64,000 bases of DNA from Streptomyces sp. NRRL F-525 (GCF_000716605.1 NZ_JNXE01000030.1:65261-129260); one strand, 5' to 3'; shown: positions 25,110 to 34,771, counted from the first letter of the stretch. Made by a program: numbers and translations. Notes: generated by a model not told the origin, from the letters alone.

Positions 25110-27014
25110 GTGGCAGGACGGATCAACGACGAGGACGTGAAGGCGGTTCGGGACGCGGTCCCGATCGACGCCGTGGTGTCCGAGTACCTCCAGCTGCGGA
25201 ACGCGGGCGGAGGCAACCTCAAGGGTCTCTGCCCCTTCCACGACGAGAAGTCGCCGTCCTTCCAGGTCAGCCCCAGCAAGGGTCTCTTCCACTGCTTCGG
25301 CTGCCAGGAGGGCGGCGACACCATCACGTTCGTGATGAAGGTCGACCACCTCACGTTCTCCGAGTCGGTCGAGCGGCTGGCCGCCCAGGCCGGCATCACC
25401 CTGCGGTACGAGGAGGGCGGGTACAACCCCGCCCACCAGCGCGGCGAGCGCATCCGCCTGGTCGAGGCCCACAAGGTCGCCGCCGACTACTACGTGGAGC
25501 AGCTCGCCGTCAGCCCCGAGGCGGAGACCGGCCGCAAGTTCCTCGCCGAGCGCGGCTTCGACCAGTCCGCCGCCGAGCACTTCTCCGTCGGCTACAGCCC
25601 GCAGGGCTGGGACCACCTCACCCGCTTCCTCCGCGGCAAGGGCTTCACCGACAAGGAGATCCTCCTCTCCGGCCTCGCCCAGGAGGGCCGCCGCGGCCCC
25701 ATCGACCGCTTCCGCGGCCGCCTGATGTGGCCGATCCGCGACATCGGCGGCGAGGTCGTCGGCTTCGGCGCGAGGAAGCTCTACGAGTCGGACAACGGCC
25801 CGAAGTACCTCAACACGCCCGACACCGCGATCTACAAGAAGTCGCAGGTCCTCTACGGCATCGACCTCGCCAAGAAGGACATCGCCAAGTCCAGCCGCGC
25901 GGTCGTCGTCGAGGGCTACACGGACGTCATGGCCTGCCACCTGGCAGGGGTGACGACGGCGATCGCCACCTGCGGCACGGCCTTCGGCACCGACCACATC
26001 AAGATCCTCCGCCGGCTGCTGATGGACAACGGAAGCGCGCGCGTGATCTTCACCTTCGACGGCGACGCGGCCGGCCAGAAAGCGGCCCTGCGCGCCTTCG
26101 AGGACGACCAGAAGTTCGCCGCCGAGACGTACATCGCGATTGCCCCGGACAACATGGACCCCTGCGAGCTGCGCCTCGCCAAGGGCGACCAGGCGGTCGC
26201 CGACCTGGCCGAACCCCGCACCCCGCTCTTCGAGTTCGCGCTCCGCCAGATCGTCGTCCGCTACGACCTCGACACCCCCGCGGGCCGCGCCGCCGCCCTG
26301 GACGAGGCCGCCCCGATCGTCGCCCGCATCAAGAACAGCGGCGCCCAGCACGAGGTCGCCGTCCAGCTCGCCGGCATGCTCGGCATCCTCGACACCCAGT
26401 TCGTGGTCAAGCGCGTTGCCCAGCTGGCCCGTTGGGCCCGCGACCGCGGCGGCAAGGGCCCGGCACCGGCGAGGGGCGCCGCCCAGCAGCCGTACGACAC
26501 CACCCCCCGCACCCCCACCGGCGGCCCCGCCCTCACCCTGCGCAACCCGGTCTTCGCCACCGAGCGCGAACTGCTCAAACTCGCCCTCCAGCGCCCCGAC
26601 TTGGTCTCCCCGGCCTTCGACGCGTACGGCGTGGACGAGTTCACCGCCCCGCCCTACGCCGCCGTACGCGAGGCGATCATCGAGGCGGGCGGCGCCGAGT
26701 ACGGCCTTCAGGACGCGCAGGACTATCTGGTCCGGGTCCGCGAGGCGGCACCGGACGACGCGGTCCGCGCGATGGTCACCGAGCTGGCCGTCGAGGCGAT
26801 CATGCGCCGCACGGTCGACGAGAACTACGCGGGCGAGCAGCTCGTCACCGTCCGCCGAAGAGCCGTGGATCGCCGTATTCAGGAGGTCCAGATCACTGTC
26901 AGGCGATTGGAAGCAGGCGGCGATCCTGCTCAGTTGGCTGCGGCGAAGAACGAACTTTGGGTGCTTCAGCAGTACGACCAGGCCCTTAAGGTGCACGGCG
27001 CCACAGCGCTCTGA
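25110..27014 (+). CDS. dnaG: DNA primase
   Basis: A 634-residue primase. The CHC2 zinc finger is complete (CPFHDEKSPSF near residue 41, FHCFGCQEGGD near 59). The core has the TOPRIM motifs VVVEGYTDVMA near 265 (catalytic Glu) and FTFDGDAAGQKA near 310 (metal-binding Asp). A Pro/Gly-rich linker near 450-475 leads to the C-terminal helicase-binding domain (residues about 480-634). It makes RNA primers at the replication fork with DnaB. GTG start, apparently leaderless. It lies between the ferredoxin reductase and hrdA on the same strand. Confidence 0.97.
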   Translation: MAGRINDEDVKAVRDAVPIDAVVSEYLQLRNAGGGNLKGLCPFHDEKSPSFQVSPSKGLFHCFGCQEGGDTITFVMKVDHLTFSESVERLAAQAGITLRYEEGGYNPAHQRGERIRLVEAHKVAADYYVEQLAVSPEAETGRKFLAERGFDQSAAEHFSVGYSPQGWDHLTRFLRGKGFTDKEILLSGLAQEGRRGPIDRFRGRLMWPIRDIGGEVVGFGARKLYESDNGPKYLNTPDTAIYKKSQVLYGIDLAKKDIAKSSRAVVVEGYTDVMACHLAGVTTAIATCGTAFGTDHIKILRRLLMDNGSARVIFTFDGDAAGQKAALRAFEDDQKFAAETYIAIAPDNMDPCELRLAKGDQAVADLAEPRTPLFEFALRQIVVRYDLDTPAGRAAALDEAAPIVARIKNSGAQHEVAVQLAGMLGILDTQFVVKRVAQLARWARDRGGKGPAPARGAAQQPYDTTPRTPTGGPALTLRNPVFATERELLKLALQRPDLVSPAFDAYGVDEFTAPPYAAVREAIIEAGGAEYGLQDAQDYLVRVREAAPDDAVRAMVTELAVEAIMRRTVDENYAGEQLVTVRRRAVDRRIQEVQITVRRLEAGGDPAQLAAAKNELWVLQQYDQALKVHGATAL

Positions 27015-27257
27015 GCACGTAGTCACGGAACGGACTCAAAAAGTCACCGCACGCCCCTCGTGGCGGCGATGTGTCGTACTCCACACTGGGTTCCGGTGCC
27101 TGAGTCCTCGGAGCGCGGCCGATCCGTCCCCAGCGGGTCCTTCACCCCCGCGGTTCCGCTCATCGAGTACGGGACGGACAGCGGCGAGGCCGTCGTCTCC
27201 GCCCCTGAAGTACCGCTGCCGTACCCCCTGGCAGCGATCATCCTGGAGGTCGCCCCC

Positions 27258-28406
27258 GTGCAGACCCAGACCCTCGACCAGACCGAGACCAGCACGACGG
27301 ACGGCGCGGAAGCGGAAGCGGAGACCGATGTCCTCGCGACCGTCCCTCCGCAGAGCCGTGCCGCGCACCACCCCGAGACCGCGGACCCGGAGAGCCCGCC
27401 CGAGCTCGAAGAACCGACGGCCGAAGCGGTGGAGACCGCCGAGGCCCCCGAGCCCGAGGCACGGCCCCGCGGCCGGGTCGCCGCCGACAACGGCGCGCCC
27501 TCCTCGGACCTGTTCCGGCAGTACCTGCGCGAGATCGGCCGCATTCCGCTACTCACCGCGGCCGAGGAGGTCGATCTCGCCCGCCGTGTCGAGGCCGGTC
27601 TGTTCGCCGAGGAGAAGCTCGGCGGCGCGACCGATCTGGACAGCCAACTCGCCCTCGACCTGGACAAGTTGGTCGTCATGGGCCGCATGGCCAAGCGCCG
27701 CCTCATCGAGGCGAACCTGCGGCTGGTCGTGTCCGTCGCGAAGAGGTACGTGGGGCGCGGGCTGACCATGCTCGACCTCGTCCAGGAGGGAAACCTCGGG
27801 CTGATCAGGGCAGTTGAGAAATTCGACTACGCCCGCGGGTACAAGTTCTCGACGTACGCGACCTGGTGGATCCGCCAGGCCATGTCCCGCGCCCTCGCCG
27901 ACCAGGCCCGCACGATTCGCGTCCCGGTGCATGTCGTCGAACTCATCAACCGGGTCGTCCGGGTTCAGCGCCGGATGCTCCAGGAGCGCGGCTACGAGCC
28001 GACGCCGGAGGAGGTGGCCGACCATCTCGACCTCGCGCCCGAGCGCGTCAGCGAGGTGCTGCGCCTTGCCCAGGAGCCGGTGTCGTTGCACGCGCCGGTG
28101 GGGGAGGAGGACGACGTTGCGCTCGGTGACCTGATCGAGGACGGCGACGCGACGAGTCCCGTGGAGTCGGCGGCGTTCCTGTTGCTGAGGCAGCACCTTG
28201 AGGCTGTGCTGTCGACGCTGGGGGAGCGGGAGCGGAAGGTCGTACAGCTGAGGTATGGCCTGGCGGACGGCCGCCCGCGCACGTTGGAGGAGATCGGGCG
28301 GATCTTCGGCGTGACGCGGGAGCGGATACGGCAGATCGAGTCGAAGACGCTGAACAAACTGCGGGATCACGCTTTTGCGGATCAGCTGAGGGGTTATCTG
28401 GACTGA
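27258..28406 (+). CDS. hrdA: Principal-type RNA polymerase sigma factor (HrdA-like)
   Basis: A 382-residue sigma-70 protein. An acidic, low-complexity N-terminus (residues 1-85, rich in Glu/Ala/Pro/Thr) precedes region 1.2 ([16 protein letters not shown]), region 2 ([56 protein letters not shown]), region 3 and region 4 ([20 protein letters not shown]). The GTG at 27258 is preferred because GGAGGT lies 7 bp upstream and the protein then begins QTQTLDQ, as in other HrdA proteins; the open frame continues to 27060 without a ribosome site. The dnaG-hrdA order supports hrdA over the other Hrd paralogues. hrdA is not essential in the species studied. Confidence 0.9.
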   Translation: MQTQTLDQTETSTTDGAEAEAETDVLATVPPQSRAAHHPETADPESPPELEEPTAEAVETAEAPEPEARPRGRVAADNGAPSSDLFRQYLREIGRIPLLTAAEEVDLARRVEAGLFAEEKLGGATDLDSQLALDLDKLVVMGRMAKRRLIEANLRLVVSVAKRYVGRGLTMLDLVQEGNLGLIRAVEKFDYARGYKFSTYATWWIRQAMSRALADQARTIRVPVHVVELINRVVRVQRRMLQERGYEPTPEEVADHLDLAPERVSEVLRLAQEPVSLHAPVGEEDDVALGDLIEDGDATSPVESAAFLLLRQHLEAVLSTLGERERKVVQLRYGLADGRPRTLEEIGRIFGVTRERIRQIESKTLNKLRDHAFADQLRGYLD

Positions 28407-28430
28407 TGCCGGGTGCGGGCCCGGTGGGGG

Positions 28431-28460
28431 CTGGTCGCGCAGTTCCCCGCGCCCCTAAAA
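28431..28460 (+). repeat. Left arm of long inverted repeat (dispersed streptomycete element)
   Basis: These 30 bases (CTGGTCGCGCAGTTCCCCGC then GCCCCTAAAA) are the exact reverse complement of 28706-28735, with two more matching bases on the outer side. They flank the tandem array, so the whole block could fold into one long hairpin. Confidence 0.9.
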
Positions 28461-28663
28461 ACGCCGGGCTTGGCCTGTTCTTCCAGAGGCCCCGCGTCCC
28501 TGGAAACGCCGGGCTTGGCCTGTTCTCGCAGAGCCCCCGTGCCCCTGAAAACGCCGGGCTTGCCCTGTTCTTCCAGAGCCCCCGCGTCCCTGGAAACGCC
28601 GGGCGTGCCCTGTTTTTTCAGAGCCCCCGTGTCCCTGAAAACCCGGGCCTGCCCGGTGCTTTC
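28453..28663 (+). repeat. Tandem array of a 45-bp unit, about 4.7 copies
   Basis: Units begin at 28453, 28498, 28543, 28588 and 28633 with exact 45-bp phasing. Each starts CCCT(G/A)(G/A)AAAC and continues GCCGGGCTTGGCCTGTTC then CAGAGCCCCCG. Units 1, 2, 3 and 4 differ at scattered positions, and odd/even units alternate between CCCTGGAAA and CCCTGAAAA. The fifth is partial and forms its own hairpin (CCTGAAAA... TTTCAGG). The 373-bp space between hrdA and the ABC genes holds this element and no convincing gene. Confidence 0.9.
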
Positions 28664-28705
28664 AGGGGCTCGCCGCGCTCCTGCAAAGGACCTCAGCCGA
28701 GGGGC

Positions 28706-28735
28706 TTTTAGGGGCGCGGGGAACTGCGCGACCAG
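28706..28735 (+). repeat. Right arm of long inverted repeat
   Basis: TTTTAGGGGCGCGGGGAACT then GCGCGACCAG is the exact reverse complement of the left arm at 28431-28460. Copies of the same core occur in the CbiX-like gene (22236-22266) and, degenerate, near 34155-34200. Confidence 0.9.
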
Positions 28736-28779
28736 CCACGACGGGCCGTCAGACGAACGACGGCCCGTCCTCCTCGGTG

Positions 28780-30708
28780 CTAGTCCACTTCCGCCACCGC
28801 CTGCGCGAACTGCGCCTTGTACAGCCGCGCATACGCCCCGTCCGCCGCCAACAGATCCGCGTGCGCGCCCTGTTCGACGATCGAACCGTTCTCCATGACC
28901 AGGATCGTGTCCGCGTCCCGGATCGTGGAGAGCCGGTGCGCGATCACGAACGAGGTGCGGCCATGGGCGAGTTTGGCCATGGCCTTCTGGATCAACACCT
29001 CCGTACGGGTGTCAACCGACGACGTCGCCTCGTCCAGGACCAGGATCGTCGGGTCGGACAGGAACGCCCGCGCGATGGTGATGAGCTGCTTCTCACCCGC
29101 GCTGACGCCCGTACCCTCGTCGTCGATCACCGTGTCGTAGCCGTCGGGCAGCGTACGGACGAACCGGTCGGCGTGCGCCGCCCGCGCCGCCTCCTCGATC
29201 TCGCCCCGGGTGACCTCGCGGGAGGCGCCGTAGGCGATGTTGTCCGCGATGGAACCGCCGAACAGCCACGTGTCCTGGAGCACCATGCCGATCCCGGACC
29301 GGAGTTCGTCCCGGGACATCCGCGCGATGTCGACGCCGTCCAGGGTGATACGCCCGCCGGAGACCTCGTAGAACCGCATGAGGAGGTTCACGAGAGTCGT
29401 CTTGCCCGCACCCGTCGGGCCGACGATCGCGACCGTGTGACCCGGTTCCACCGTCAGCGAGAGGTCCTCGATGAGCGGCTTGTCGGGGTCGTAGCGGAAG
29501 GAGACGTGCTCCAGGGCGACCAGGCCGCGGAGTTCGGCGGGGCGTTCGGCCGGCATCGGGTCAGGCGCCTGCTCCTCCGCGTCGAGGAGTTCGAAGATCC
29601 GCTCCGCCGAGGCGACGCCCGACTGCACCAGGTTCGCCATCGACGCCACCTGCGTCAGCGGCATCGAGAACTGGCGCGAGTACTGCACGAAGGCCTGTAC
29701 GTCACCGATCGAGAGCGAGCCCGACGCGACCCGTAGGCCGCCGACTACCGCCACCAGCACGTAGTTGAGGTTCGACACGAACATCATCAGCGGCTGCATG
29801 ACCCCGCTGTTGAACTGCGCCTTGAAGCCCGCCTCGTACAGCGCGTCGTTCTGCTCCGCGAACAGCTGCGCCGACTCGTCCTGGCGGCCGAACACCTTCA
29901 CCAGGGTGTGCCCGGTGTACATCTCCTCGACGTGCGCGTTGAGCTTGCCCGTCGAGCGCCACTGCTGCACGAAGTGCGGCTGCGAGCGCTTGCCGATGCG
30001 CGTCGCGACGAGGAACGACAGCGGCACGGTCACCAGCGCGACGAGCGCCAGCAGCCAGGACACCCAGAACATCATCGCGAGGACACCGATGATCGTGAGC
30101 AGCGAGTTGATCAGCTGGCCCATCGACTGTTGCAGCGTCTGGCCGATGTTGTCGATGTCGTTGGTCGCGCGGGAGAGGACCTCACCGCGCTGGCGCTTGT
30201 CGAAGTACGACAGCGGGAGGCGCGACATCTTCGTCTGCACGCTCTCGCGCAGCCGGAACATGGTCCGGTTGACCGCCCGGTTGACCATCCGGGTCGCCAC
30301 CGCCATCAGCAGCCCGGCCACCATGAACGTGCCCAGCGCGAGCAGCAGCACATGACCCACCGAGGTGAAGTCGATGCCCTTGCCCGGTGTGAAGTCCGTG
30401 CTCTTGAGCATGTCCGCGACCGAACCCTGGCCGCGATCGCGCATCGCCTGGAGGGCCTGCGCCTTGGTCGTCCCGGCGGGCATCTGCCGCCCGATGATGC
30501 CCGCGAAGACGAGGTCGGTGGCGTTGCCGAGGATCTTCGGCCCGACCACGTTCAGCCCGACGCTCACCACCACGCACATCAGCAGGATGCCGATGGTCAG
30601 CCGCTCCGGCCTGAACTGGCCGATCAGCCGCTTGCCGGACACCTTGAAGTCCATCGAACGGGCGTCGGGGCCCGTCCCGGCCATCATCCGCCCCATGGGC
30701 CCGGCCAT
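28780..30708 (-). CDS. ABC exporter half-transporter (permease-ATPase), catalytic-site subunit
   Basis: A 642-residue fused permease-ATPase. Six membrane helices lie within about residues 45-350, with an extended loop between the first two helices. The ATPase domain has Walker A IVGPTGAGKTTLVNLL near 435, signature VSAGEKQLITIARAFL near 540 and Walker B ILVLDEATSSVD near 563 with a normal catalytic Glu. ATG 30708 overlaps the TGA of the upstream partner (TGATG), and GGAGG precedes it. With that partner it forms a heterodimeric type IV exporter for drugs, lipids or peptides. Substrate unknown. Confidence 0.93.
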   Translation of the reverse strand: MAGPMGRMMAGTGPDARSMDFKVSGKRLIGQFRPERLTIGILLMCVVVSVGLNVVGPKILGNATDLVFAGIIGRQMPAGTTKAQALQAMRDRGQGSVADMLKSTDFTPGKGIDFTSVGHVLLLALGTFMVAGLLMAVATRMVNRAVNRTMFRLRESVQTKMSRLPLSYFDKRQRGEVLSRATNDIDNIGQTLQQSMGQLINSLLTIIGVLAMMFWVSWLLALVALVTVPLSFLVATRIGKRSQPHFVQQWRSTGKLNAHVEEMYTGHTLVKVFGRQDESAQLFAEQNDALYEAGFKAQFNSGVMQPLMMFVSNLNYVLVAVVGGLRVASGSLSIGDVQAFVQYSRQFSMPLTQVASMANLVQSGVASAERIFELLDAEEQAPDPMPAERPAELRGLVALEHVSFRYDPDKPLIEDLSLTVEPGHTVAIVGPTGAGKTTLVNLLMRFYEVSGGRITLDGVDIARMSRDELRSGIGMVLQDTWLFGGSIADNIAYGASREVTRGEIEEAARAAHADRFVRTLPDGYDTVIDDEGTGVSAGEKQLITIARAFLSDPTILVLDEATSSVDTRTEVLIQKAMAKLAHGRTSFVIAHRLSTIRDADTILVMENGSIVEQGAHADLLAADGAYARLYKAQFAQAVAEVD

Positions 30709-32441
30709 CAGGCAGCCTCCGCTTCCGTGAGCTGGGAGAGAACGATCTCCCGGTACGTCTCGTTGTCCGCCATCAGTTCGTGATGGCGGCCCGTCCCCAC
30801 GACCCGACCTTCGTCGAGTACGACGATCCGGTCCGCGTCCCTGATCGTCGCCACCCGCTGCGCCACGATCACCACGGTCGCCTCGGCGGTCTCCTGCGAG
30901 AGCGCCGCCCGCAGCGCCGCGTCGGTCGCGTAGTCGAGGGCGGAGAAGGAGTCGTCGAAGAGGTAGATCTCCGGCCGCTGCACCAGCGTCCGGGCGATCG
31001 CGAGCCGCTGCCGCTGACCGCCGGAGACGTTCGTGCCGCCCTGTGCGATGGGGGAGTCCAGCCCGTTCTCCAGCCCCTCGACGAAGCCCTTGGCCTGCGC
31101 CACCTCCAGCGCGTGCCACAGCTCCTCGTCGGTCGCGTCGGGATTGCCGTAGCGAAGGTTGGTCGCGACCGTGCCCGCGAAGAGGTACGGCTTCTGCGGG
31201 ACCAGGCCGACCGTCTTGGCGAGCAGCACCGGGTCGATGGTCGACACGTCGACACCGTCGACGAGAACCTCGCCGTCGGTCGCGTCAACCAGGCGCGGGA
31301 CCAGACTCAGAAGGGTGGACTTTCCGCTGCCGGTCGAGCCGATCACGGCCGTCGTCTCGCCCGGGCGGGCCACCAGGTCGATGGACTTCAGTACGGGTTC
31401 CTCGGCGCCCGGGTAGCAGAAGCCGACCCCGCGGACCTCGAGGTGCCCGTGCCGGCGCAGCTCGAAGACGGGAGCCACCGGCGGCACGACACTGCTCTCC
31501 GTGTCGAGGACCTCCTCGATGCGCTCGGCACAGACCTCCGCGCGCGGCACCATCATGAACATGAAGGTGGCCATCATCACGGACATCACGATCTGCATCA
31601 GATAGGCGAGGAACGCGGTCAGATCACCGATCTGCATCCCGCCGCTGGCGATCCGGTGCGCGCCGAACCACACGACGGCGATCGACGACAGGTTCACGGT
31701 CGTCATGACCACGGGGAACATCAGCGCGAGCAGGTTGCCGGTCTTCAGCTGCATCTCGGTGAGGTCGGAGTTGGCCTTACGGAACCGGTCCTTCTCGTAC
31801 TCGTCCCGCACGAAGGCACGAATGACACGGTTGCCGGTGATCTGCTCGCGCAGCACCCGGTTCACCGCGTCGAGGCGCACCTGCATCGACCGGAACAGCG
31901 GCCGCAGCCGCCGCACGATGATCGTCACGCAGATCGTCAGCGTCGGCACCACCGCGATCAGCACCCCGGACAGCGGCACGTCCAGACCGAGCGCCAGGAT
32001 GATCCCGCCGACGCACATGATCGGCGCCGACACCAGCAGGGTGAACGTCATCAGGGCCAGCATCTGGACCTGCTGGACGTCGTTGGTCGTCCGGGTGATC
32101 AGCGAGGGCGCGCCGAACTGGCCGACCTCGCGGGCCGAGAACGACTGCACCCGGTCGAAGATGGCACCCCGGATGTCCCGTCCGACGGCCGCCGCGGTGC
32201 GCGCGCCGTAGTAGACGGCACCCGTGTTGCACACGACCTGGACCAGCGAGATCCCGATCATCAGGGCGCCGAACGACAGGATGTAGCCGGTGTCCCCCTT
32301 CACCACACCGTTGTCGATGATGTGTGCGTTCAGGGTGGGCAGGTAGAGGGTGGCGCAGGTCTGCAGAAACTGCAGCAGCACCAGCAGGAGGATGGGTTTC
32401 CTGTAGGGCCTGAGATAGGTCCGCAGAAGTCGTATGAGCAC
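30708..32441 (-). CDS. ABC exporter half-transporter, degenerate-site subunit
   Basis: A 577-residue fused permease-ATPase from a GTG start with GAGAG upstream. The N-terminus (LIRLLRTYLRPYRKPILLLV) and six helices are typical. The ATPase has Walker A VIGSTGSGKSTLLSLV near 375 and signature NVSGGQRQRLAIARTL near 480, but Walker B reads YLFDDSFSALD, with Asp in place of the catalytic Glu. This is the known asymmetry of heterodimeric exporters (TM287/288, BmrCD type), where one ATP site is inactive. Its stop overlaps the start of the catalytic partner, giving fixed stoichiometry. Confidence 0.93.
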   Translation of the reverse strand: MLIRLLRTYLRPYRKPILLLVLLQFLQTCATLYLPTLNAHIIDNGVVKGDTGYILSFGALMIGISLVQVVCNTGAVYYGARTAAAVGRDIRGAIFDRVQSFSAREVGQFGAPSLITRTTNDVQQVQMLALMTFTLLVSAPIMCVGGIILALGLDVPLSGVLIAVVPTLTICVTIIVRRLRPLFRSMQVRLDAVNRVLREQITGNRVIRAFVRDEYEKDRFRKANSDLTEMQLKTGNLLALMFPVVMTTVNLSSIAVVWFGAHRIASGGMQIGDLTAFLAYLMQIVMSVMMATFMFMMVPRAEVCAERIEEVLDTESSVVPPVAPVFELRRHGHLEVRGVGFCYPGAEEPVLKSIDLVARPGETTAVIGSTGSGKSTLLSLVPRLVDATDGEVLVDGVDVSTIDPVLLAKTVGLVPQKPYLFAGTVATNLRYGNPDATDEELWHALEVAQAKGFVEGLENGLDSPIAQGGTNVSGGQRQRLAIARTLVQRPEIYLFDDSFSALDYATDAALRAALSQETAEATVVIVAQRVATIRDADRIVVLDEGRVVGTGRHHELMADNETYREIVLSQLTEAEAA

Positions 32442-32604
32442 GCTGGGTCTCTCGGAGTCGGCGGGTGGAGGGCGGGCGGTGTGCCCCTCGCCCCTATCGT
32501 GGAACACTCCACCCGCGTTACCTCAACCGATTAAGCCAACAGCAGTGCGCTACGGCCCCTTATGCACCCTTGAGTGCCTTATTCGGGCCGACGTTGGTGC
32601 GTAC

Positions 32605-34062
32605 CTACGAGCGGAACGCGCCCGGATGGGTCTGTTCCCGTACGGACACGTACTGCTGCCGCACGGCCTGTCCTACGGCCAGTTCGTCACCGGGCTCGAA
32701 GACCTGGGCGACCGGACCCTGCCAGGGCGGCGGGTTGCGCGGGTCGAGGGTGCCCTGCGAGACACCGAGCGCCCACGCGGCCTGCCGGGCGGCGCCGAGC
32801 GCGGCGTAGTCGGCGGGCTGCGGTACGACGATCTGGGTCCCGAAGAGCGCGGGCGCCGCGGCCTGCACGGCGGGCAGCTCGGCGGCCGACCCGAGCAGGA
32901 AGAGCCGTCGTACGGCCACACCGCGTCCGCGCAGCACGTCCAGCGCGTCGGCGAGCCCGCACAGCATGCCCTCGAAGGCGGCCCGCGCCAGATGCTCCGC
33001 CTTCATCGACTCCCGCCGCAGCCCGGCCAACGTCCCGGCGGTGTGCGGCAGATTGGGCGTCCGCTCACCCTCCAGATACGGCAGGAACACCAGCCCGTGC
33101 GCCCCGGGCGTCGACTTCATCGCCAGCTCGGACAGACTCTCCAGATCGGGCAGCCCGAGCAGCTCGGCGGCGCCCCGCAGGGTCCGTACGGCGTTGAGTG
33201 TGGTGACGACCGGCAGATGCATCCCGGTCGCGTCGGCGAGCGAGGTGATCATCCCGCTCTGGTCGACGAGCGCCTCGTGGTGCACGGCCATCACGGACCC
33301 GGAGGCCCCGAGCGACACGACCGCGTCCCCGAATCCGATCCCGAGCCCGAAGGCGGCGGCCATGGTCTCGCCGGTACCGGCGGAGATCAGCAGCCCCTCC
33401 GGGGTCGTACCGGCCGCGTCGGAGGGTCCGATCACCTCGGGGAGCATGGCCTGGTGGCCGAGGGCGAGTTCGACGAGATCGGGCCGGTAACCGCCGCTGG
33501 CGGCGGACCAATAACCCGTCCCGGAAGCCCCACCCCGGTCGGTCGTCCTCCGCACCGGCCGCCCGAGCAACTGCCACACGAGCCAGTCATGAGCCTGCAG
33601 CAGCGCGGCGGTACGCCGGGCGTTGTCGGGCTCGGTCCTGTTCAGCCAGCGGAGCTTGGTGACGGGCTGCGCGGCCTGCGGTACGGAACCCACCGCCTGC
33701 GCCCACGCCTCGCGCCCGCCGAGCGCGTCGATCAGATCGGCCGCCGCGACCTGCGCCCGCTTGTCACCGCCGACCATCGCGGGCCGCACGGTGTTGCCCT
33801 GCGAGTCCAGCGGCACGAGCGCGTTCTGCTGCGCGGACACACCGATGGCCTGCACGCCTTCGAGCAGCCCCCCGCCGGCCGCCTCGCCCAGCGACAACAG
33901 CCAGGCCTGTGGATCGACATCGGAGGGCCGCCCGCCGCCCTCGGTCTCGGATTCGACCGGATGCGGCGCATATCCCTGCCTGAGCACGGACCCCGTGTCC
34001 GTGTCGCAGACGACGATACGAGTGAAATCGGGCGAACTGTCCAACCCGGCGACTATCCCCAT
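32605..34062 (-). CDS. xylB: Xylulokinase-like FGGY carbohydrate kinase
   Basis: A 485-residue FGGY-family kinase. IVAGLDSSPDFTRIVVCDTD opens the N-terminal actin-like domain; IGVSAQQNALVPLDSQGN near residue 77 and LQAHDWLVWQLLGR near 145 fit xylulokinases. The C-terminal lobe has SLGASGSVMAVHH near 235 and the FGGY signature region EGERTPNLPHTAGTLAGLRR near 325. It phosphorylates D-xylulose to xylulose-5-phosphate for the pentose phosphate pathway; that product is also a substrate of the phosphoketolase encoded at 49434-51815. ATG 34062 begins the family-like sequence; the longer frame is rejected. Confidence 0.88.
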   Translation of the reverse strand: MGIVAGLDSSPDFTRIVVCDTDTGSVLRQGYAPHPVESETEGGGRPSDVDPQAWLLSLGEAAGGGLLEGVQAIGVSAQQNALVPLDSQGNTVRPAMVGGDKRAQVAAADLIDALGGREAWAQAVGSVPQAAQPVTKLRWLNRTEPDNARRTAALLQAHDWLVWQLLGRPVRRTTDRGGASGTGYWSAASGGYRPDLVELALGHQAMLPEVIGPSDAAGTTPEGLLISAGTGETMAAAFGLGIGFGDAVVSLGASGSVMAVHHEALVDQSGMITSLADATGMHLPVVTTLNAVRTLRGAAELLGLPDLESLSELAMKSTPGAHGLVFLPYLEGERTPNLPHTAGTLAGLRRESMKAEHLARAAFEGMLCGLADALDVLRGRGVAVRRLFLLGSAAELPAVQAAAPALFGTQIVVPQPADYAALGAARQAAWALGVSQGTLDPRNPPPWQGPVAQVFEPGDELAVGQAVRQQYVSVREQTHPGAFRS

Positions 34063-34140
34063 GGCGGAAATTCTGCCGCATCGCTCCGCCGGGTTTGGCC
34101 GTCGAGCCGCAGGGGTGCGTGCCGTGGGGCGGGTGCGGGT

Positions 34141-34205
34141 CCGTTGTGGCTGGTCGCACCGCGCGGCGGAGCCGCAAATGAACACAGCCCCGCGCCCCTC
34201 AGGGC
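34141..34205. repeat. Degenerate copy of the dispersed repeat
   Basis: TGTGGCTGGTCGCACCGCGC ... CCCCGCGCCCCTCAGGGCG resembles the repeat arms at 28431 and 28706 with an insertion (CGGCGGAGCCGCAAATGAAC) between the two halves. It fills the gap between two minus-strand genes and may act as a transcription terminator. Confidence 0.5.
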
Positions 34206-34235
34206 GTGCACTCGCCCTACTGGAGACATGCGCCG

Positions 34236-34541
34236 TTACGTATTGCTCGTCCCCCAGTCGTCCCCGCTCGTGCCGTTGGTGTTGCGGTCGCGGAGCGAGC
34301 GGACCCGGTCCGCGACGGAGTCGGGCATGCGGTCGCCGACCTTCTCGCTGACCGCGTGGTACGCCTTGCCCGCGTACTGGCGGCCCTGCTGCGCCGCCGT
34401 CTCGGCGGTGTTGCGGACGGCGGGGTTCTGCGCGACCTGACGTGCCGACTTCTTCAGCTGCTCGTAGCGCTCGCGTCCGGCCCGCGTGCCCAGCACGTAA
34501 CCCAGAGCCAGTCCGACGACGAACGTGAGCTTGTAGCGCAT
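34236..34541 (-). CDS. YtxH-like small membrane protein
   Basis: A 101-residue protein. The N-terminal helix LTFVVGLALGYVLGTRAG (residues 4-21) is a glycine-zipper-like membrane anchor followed by RERYEQLKKSARQVAQNPAV, a charged amphipathic helix, as in YtxH-domain proteins. The C-terminus is polar (RDRNTNGTSGDDWG). ATG 34541 has AAGG at 9 bp; an ATG three codons upstream is too close to the ribosome site. YtxH-type proteins are tied to general stress or envelope functions, without a defined activity. Confidence 0.78.
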   Translation of the reverse strand: MRYKLTFVVGLALGYVLGTRAGRERYEQLKKSARQVAQNPAVRNTAETAAQQGRQYAGKAYHAVSEKVGDRMPDSVADRVRSLRDRNTNGTSGDDWGTSNT

Positions 34542-34698
34542 GACGGCCATCCTTCCCTTGCGTAGATCTCCGGCGCGGCACCGGGGCCGGGGGAACCGAT
34601 TGGCGGAGCACCCCCCTGCTTGCGCTAATGTATGTGTCGCAGCGAGCACACGCCCCCTGGCGAATACCCAGGGAGGTACGTTCGATGCAACGAGGCAT

Positions 34699-34771
34699 TC
34701 CCCTGTAGCTCAATTGGCAGAGCAGCCGGCTGTTAACCGGCAGGTTACTGGTTCGAGTCCAGTCGGGGGAG
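34699..34771 (+). tRNA. tRNA-Asn (GTT), copy 1
   Basis: A full cloverleaf of 73 nt. Acceptor TCCCCTG pairs with CGGGGGA, the D arm is GCTC/GAGC, the anticodon loop CTGTTAA has anticodon GTT, the T loop is TTCGAGT and the discriminator is G. No CCA is encoded. The D, anticodon and T arms are identical to the second copy. Confidence 0.97.

Noticed and set aside
28453..28663. CRISPR array
   Set aside because: The 45-bp units are contiguous with no unique spacers, there are no cas genes, and the array is bounded by dispersed inverted repeats.
30780..32534. 584-residue plus-strand open frame
   Set aside because: His/Arg/Asp-rich antisense shadow of the ABC transporter gene.
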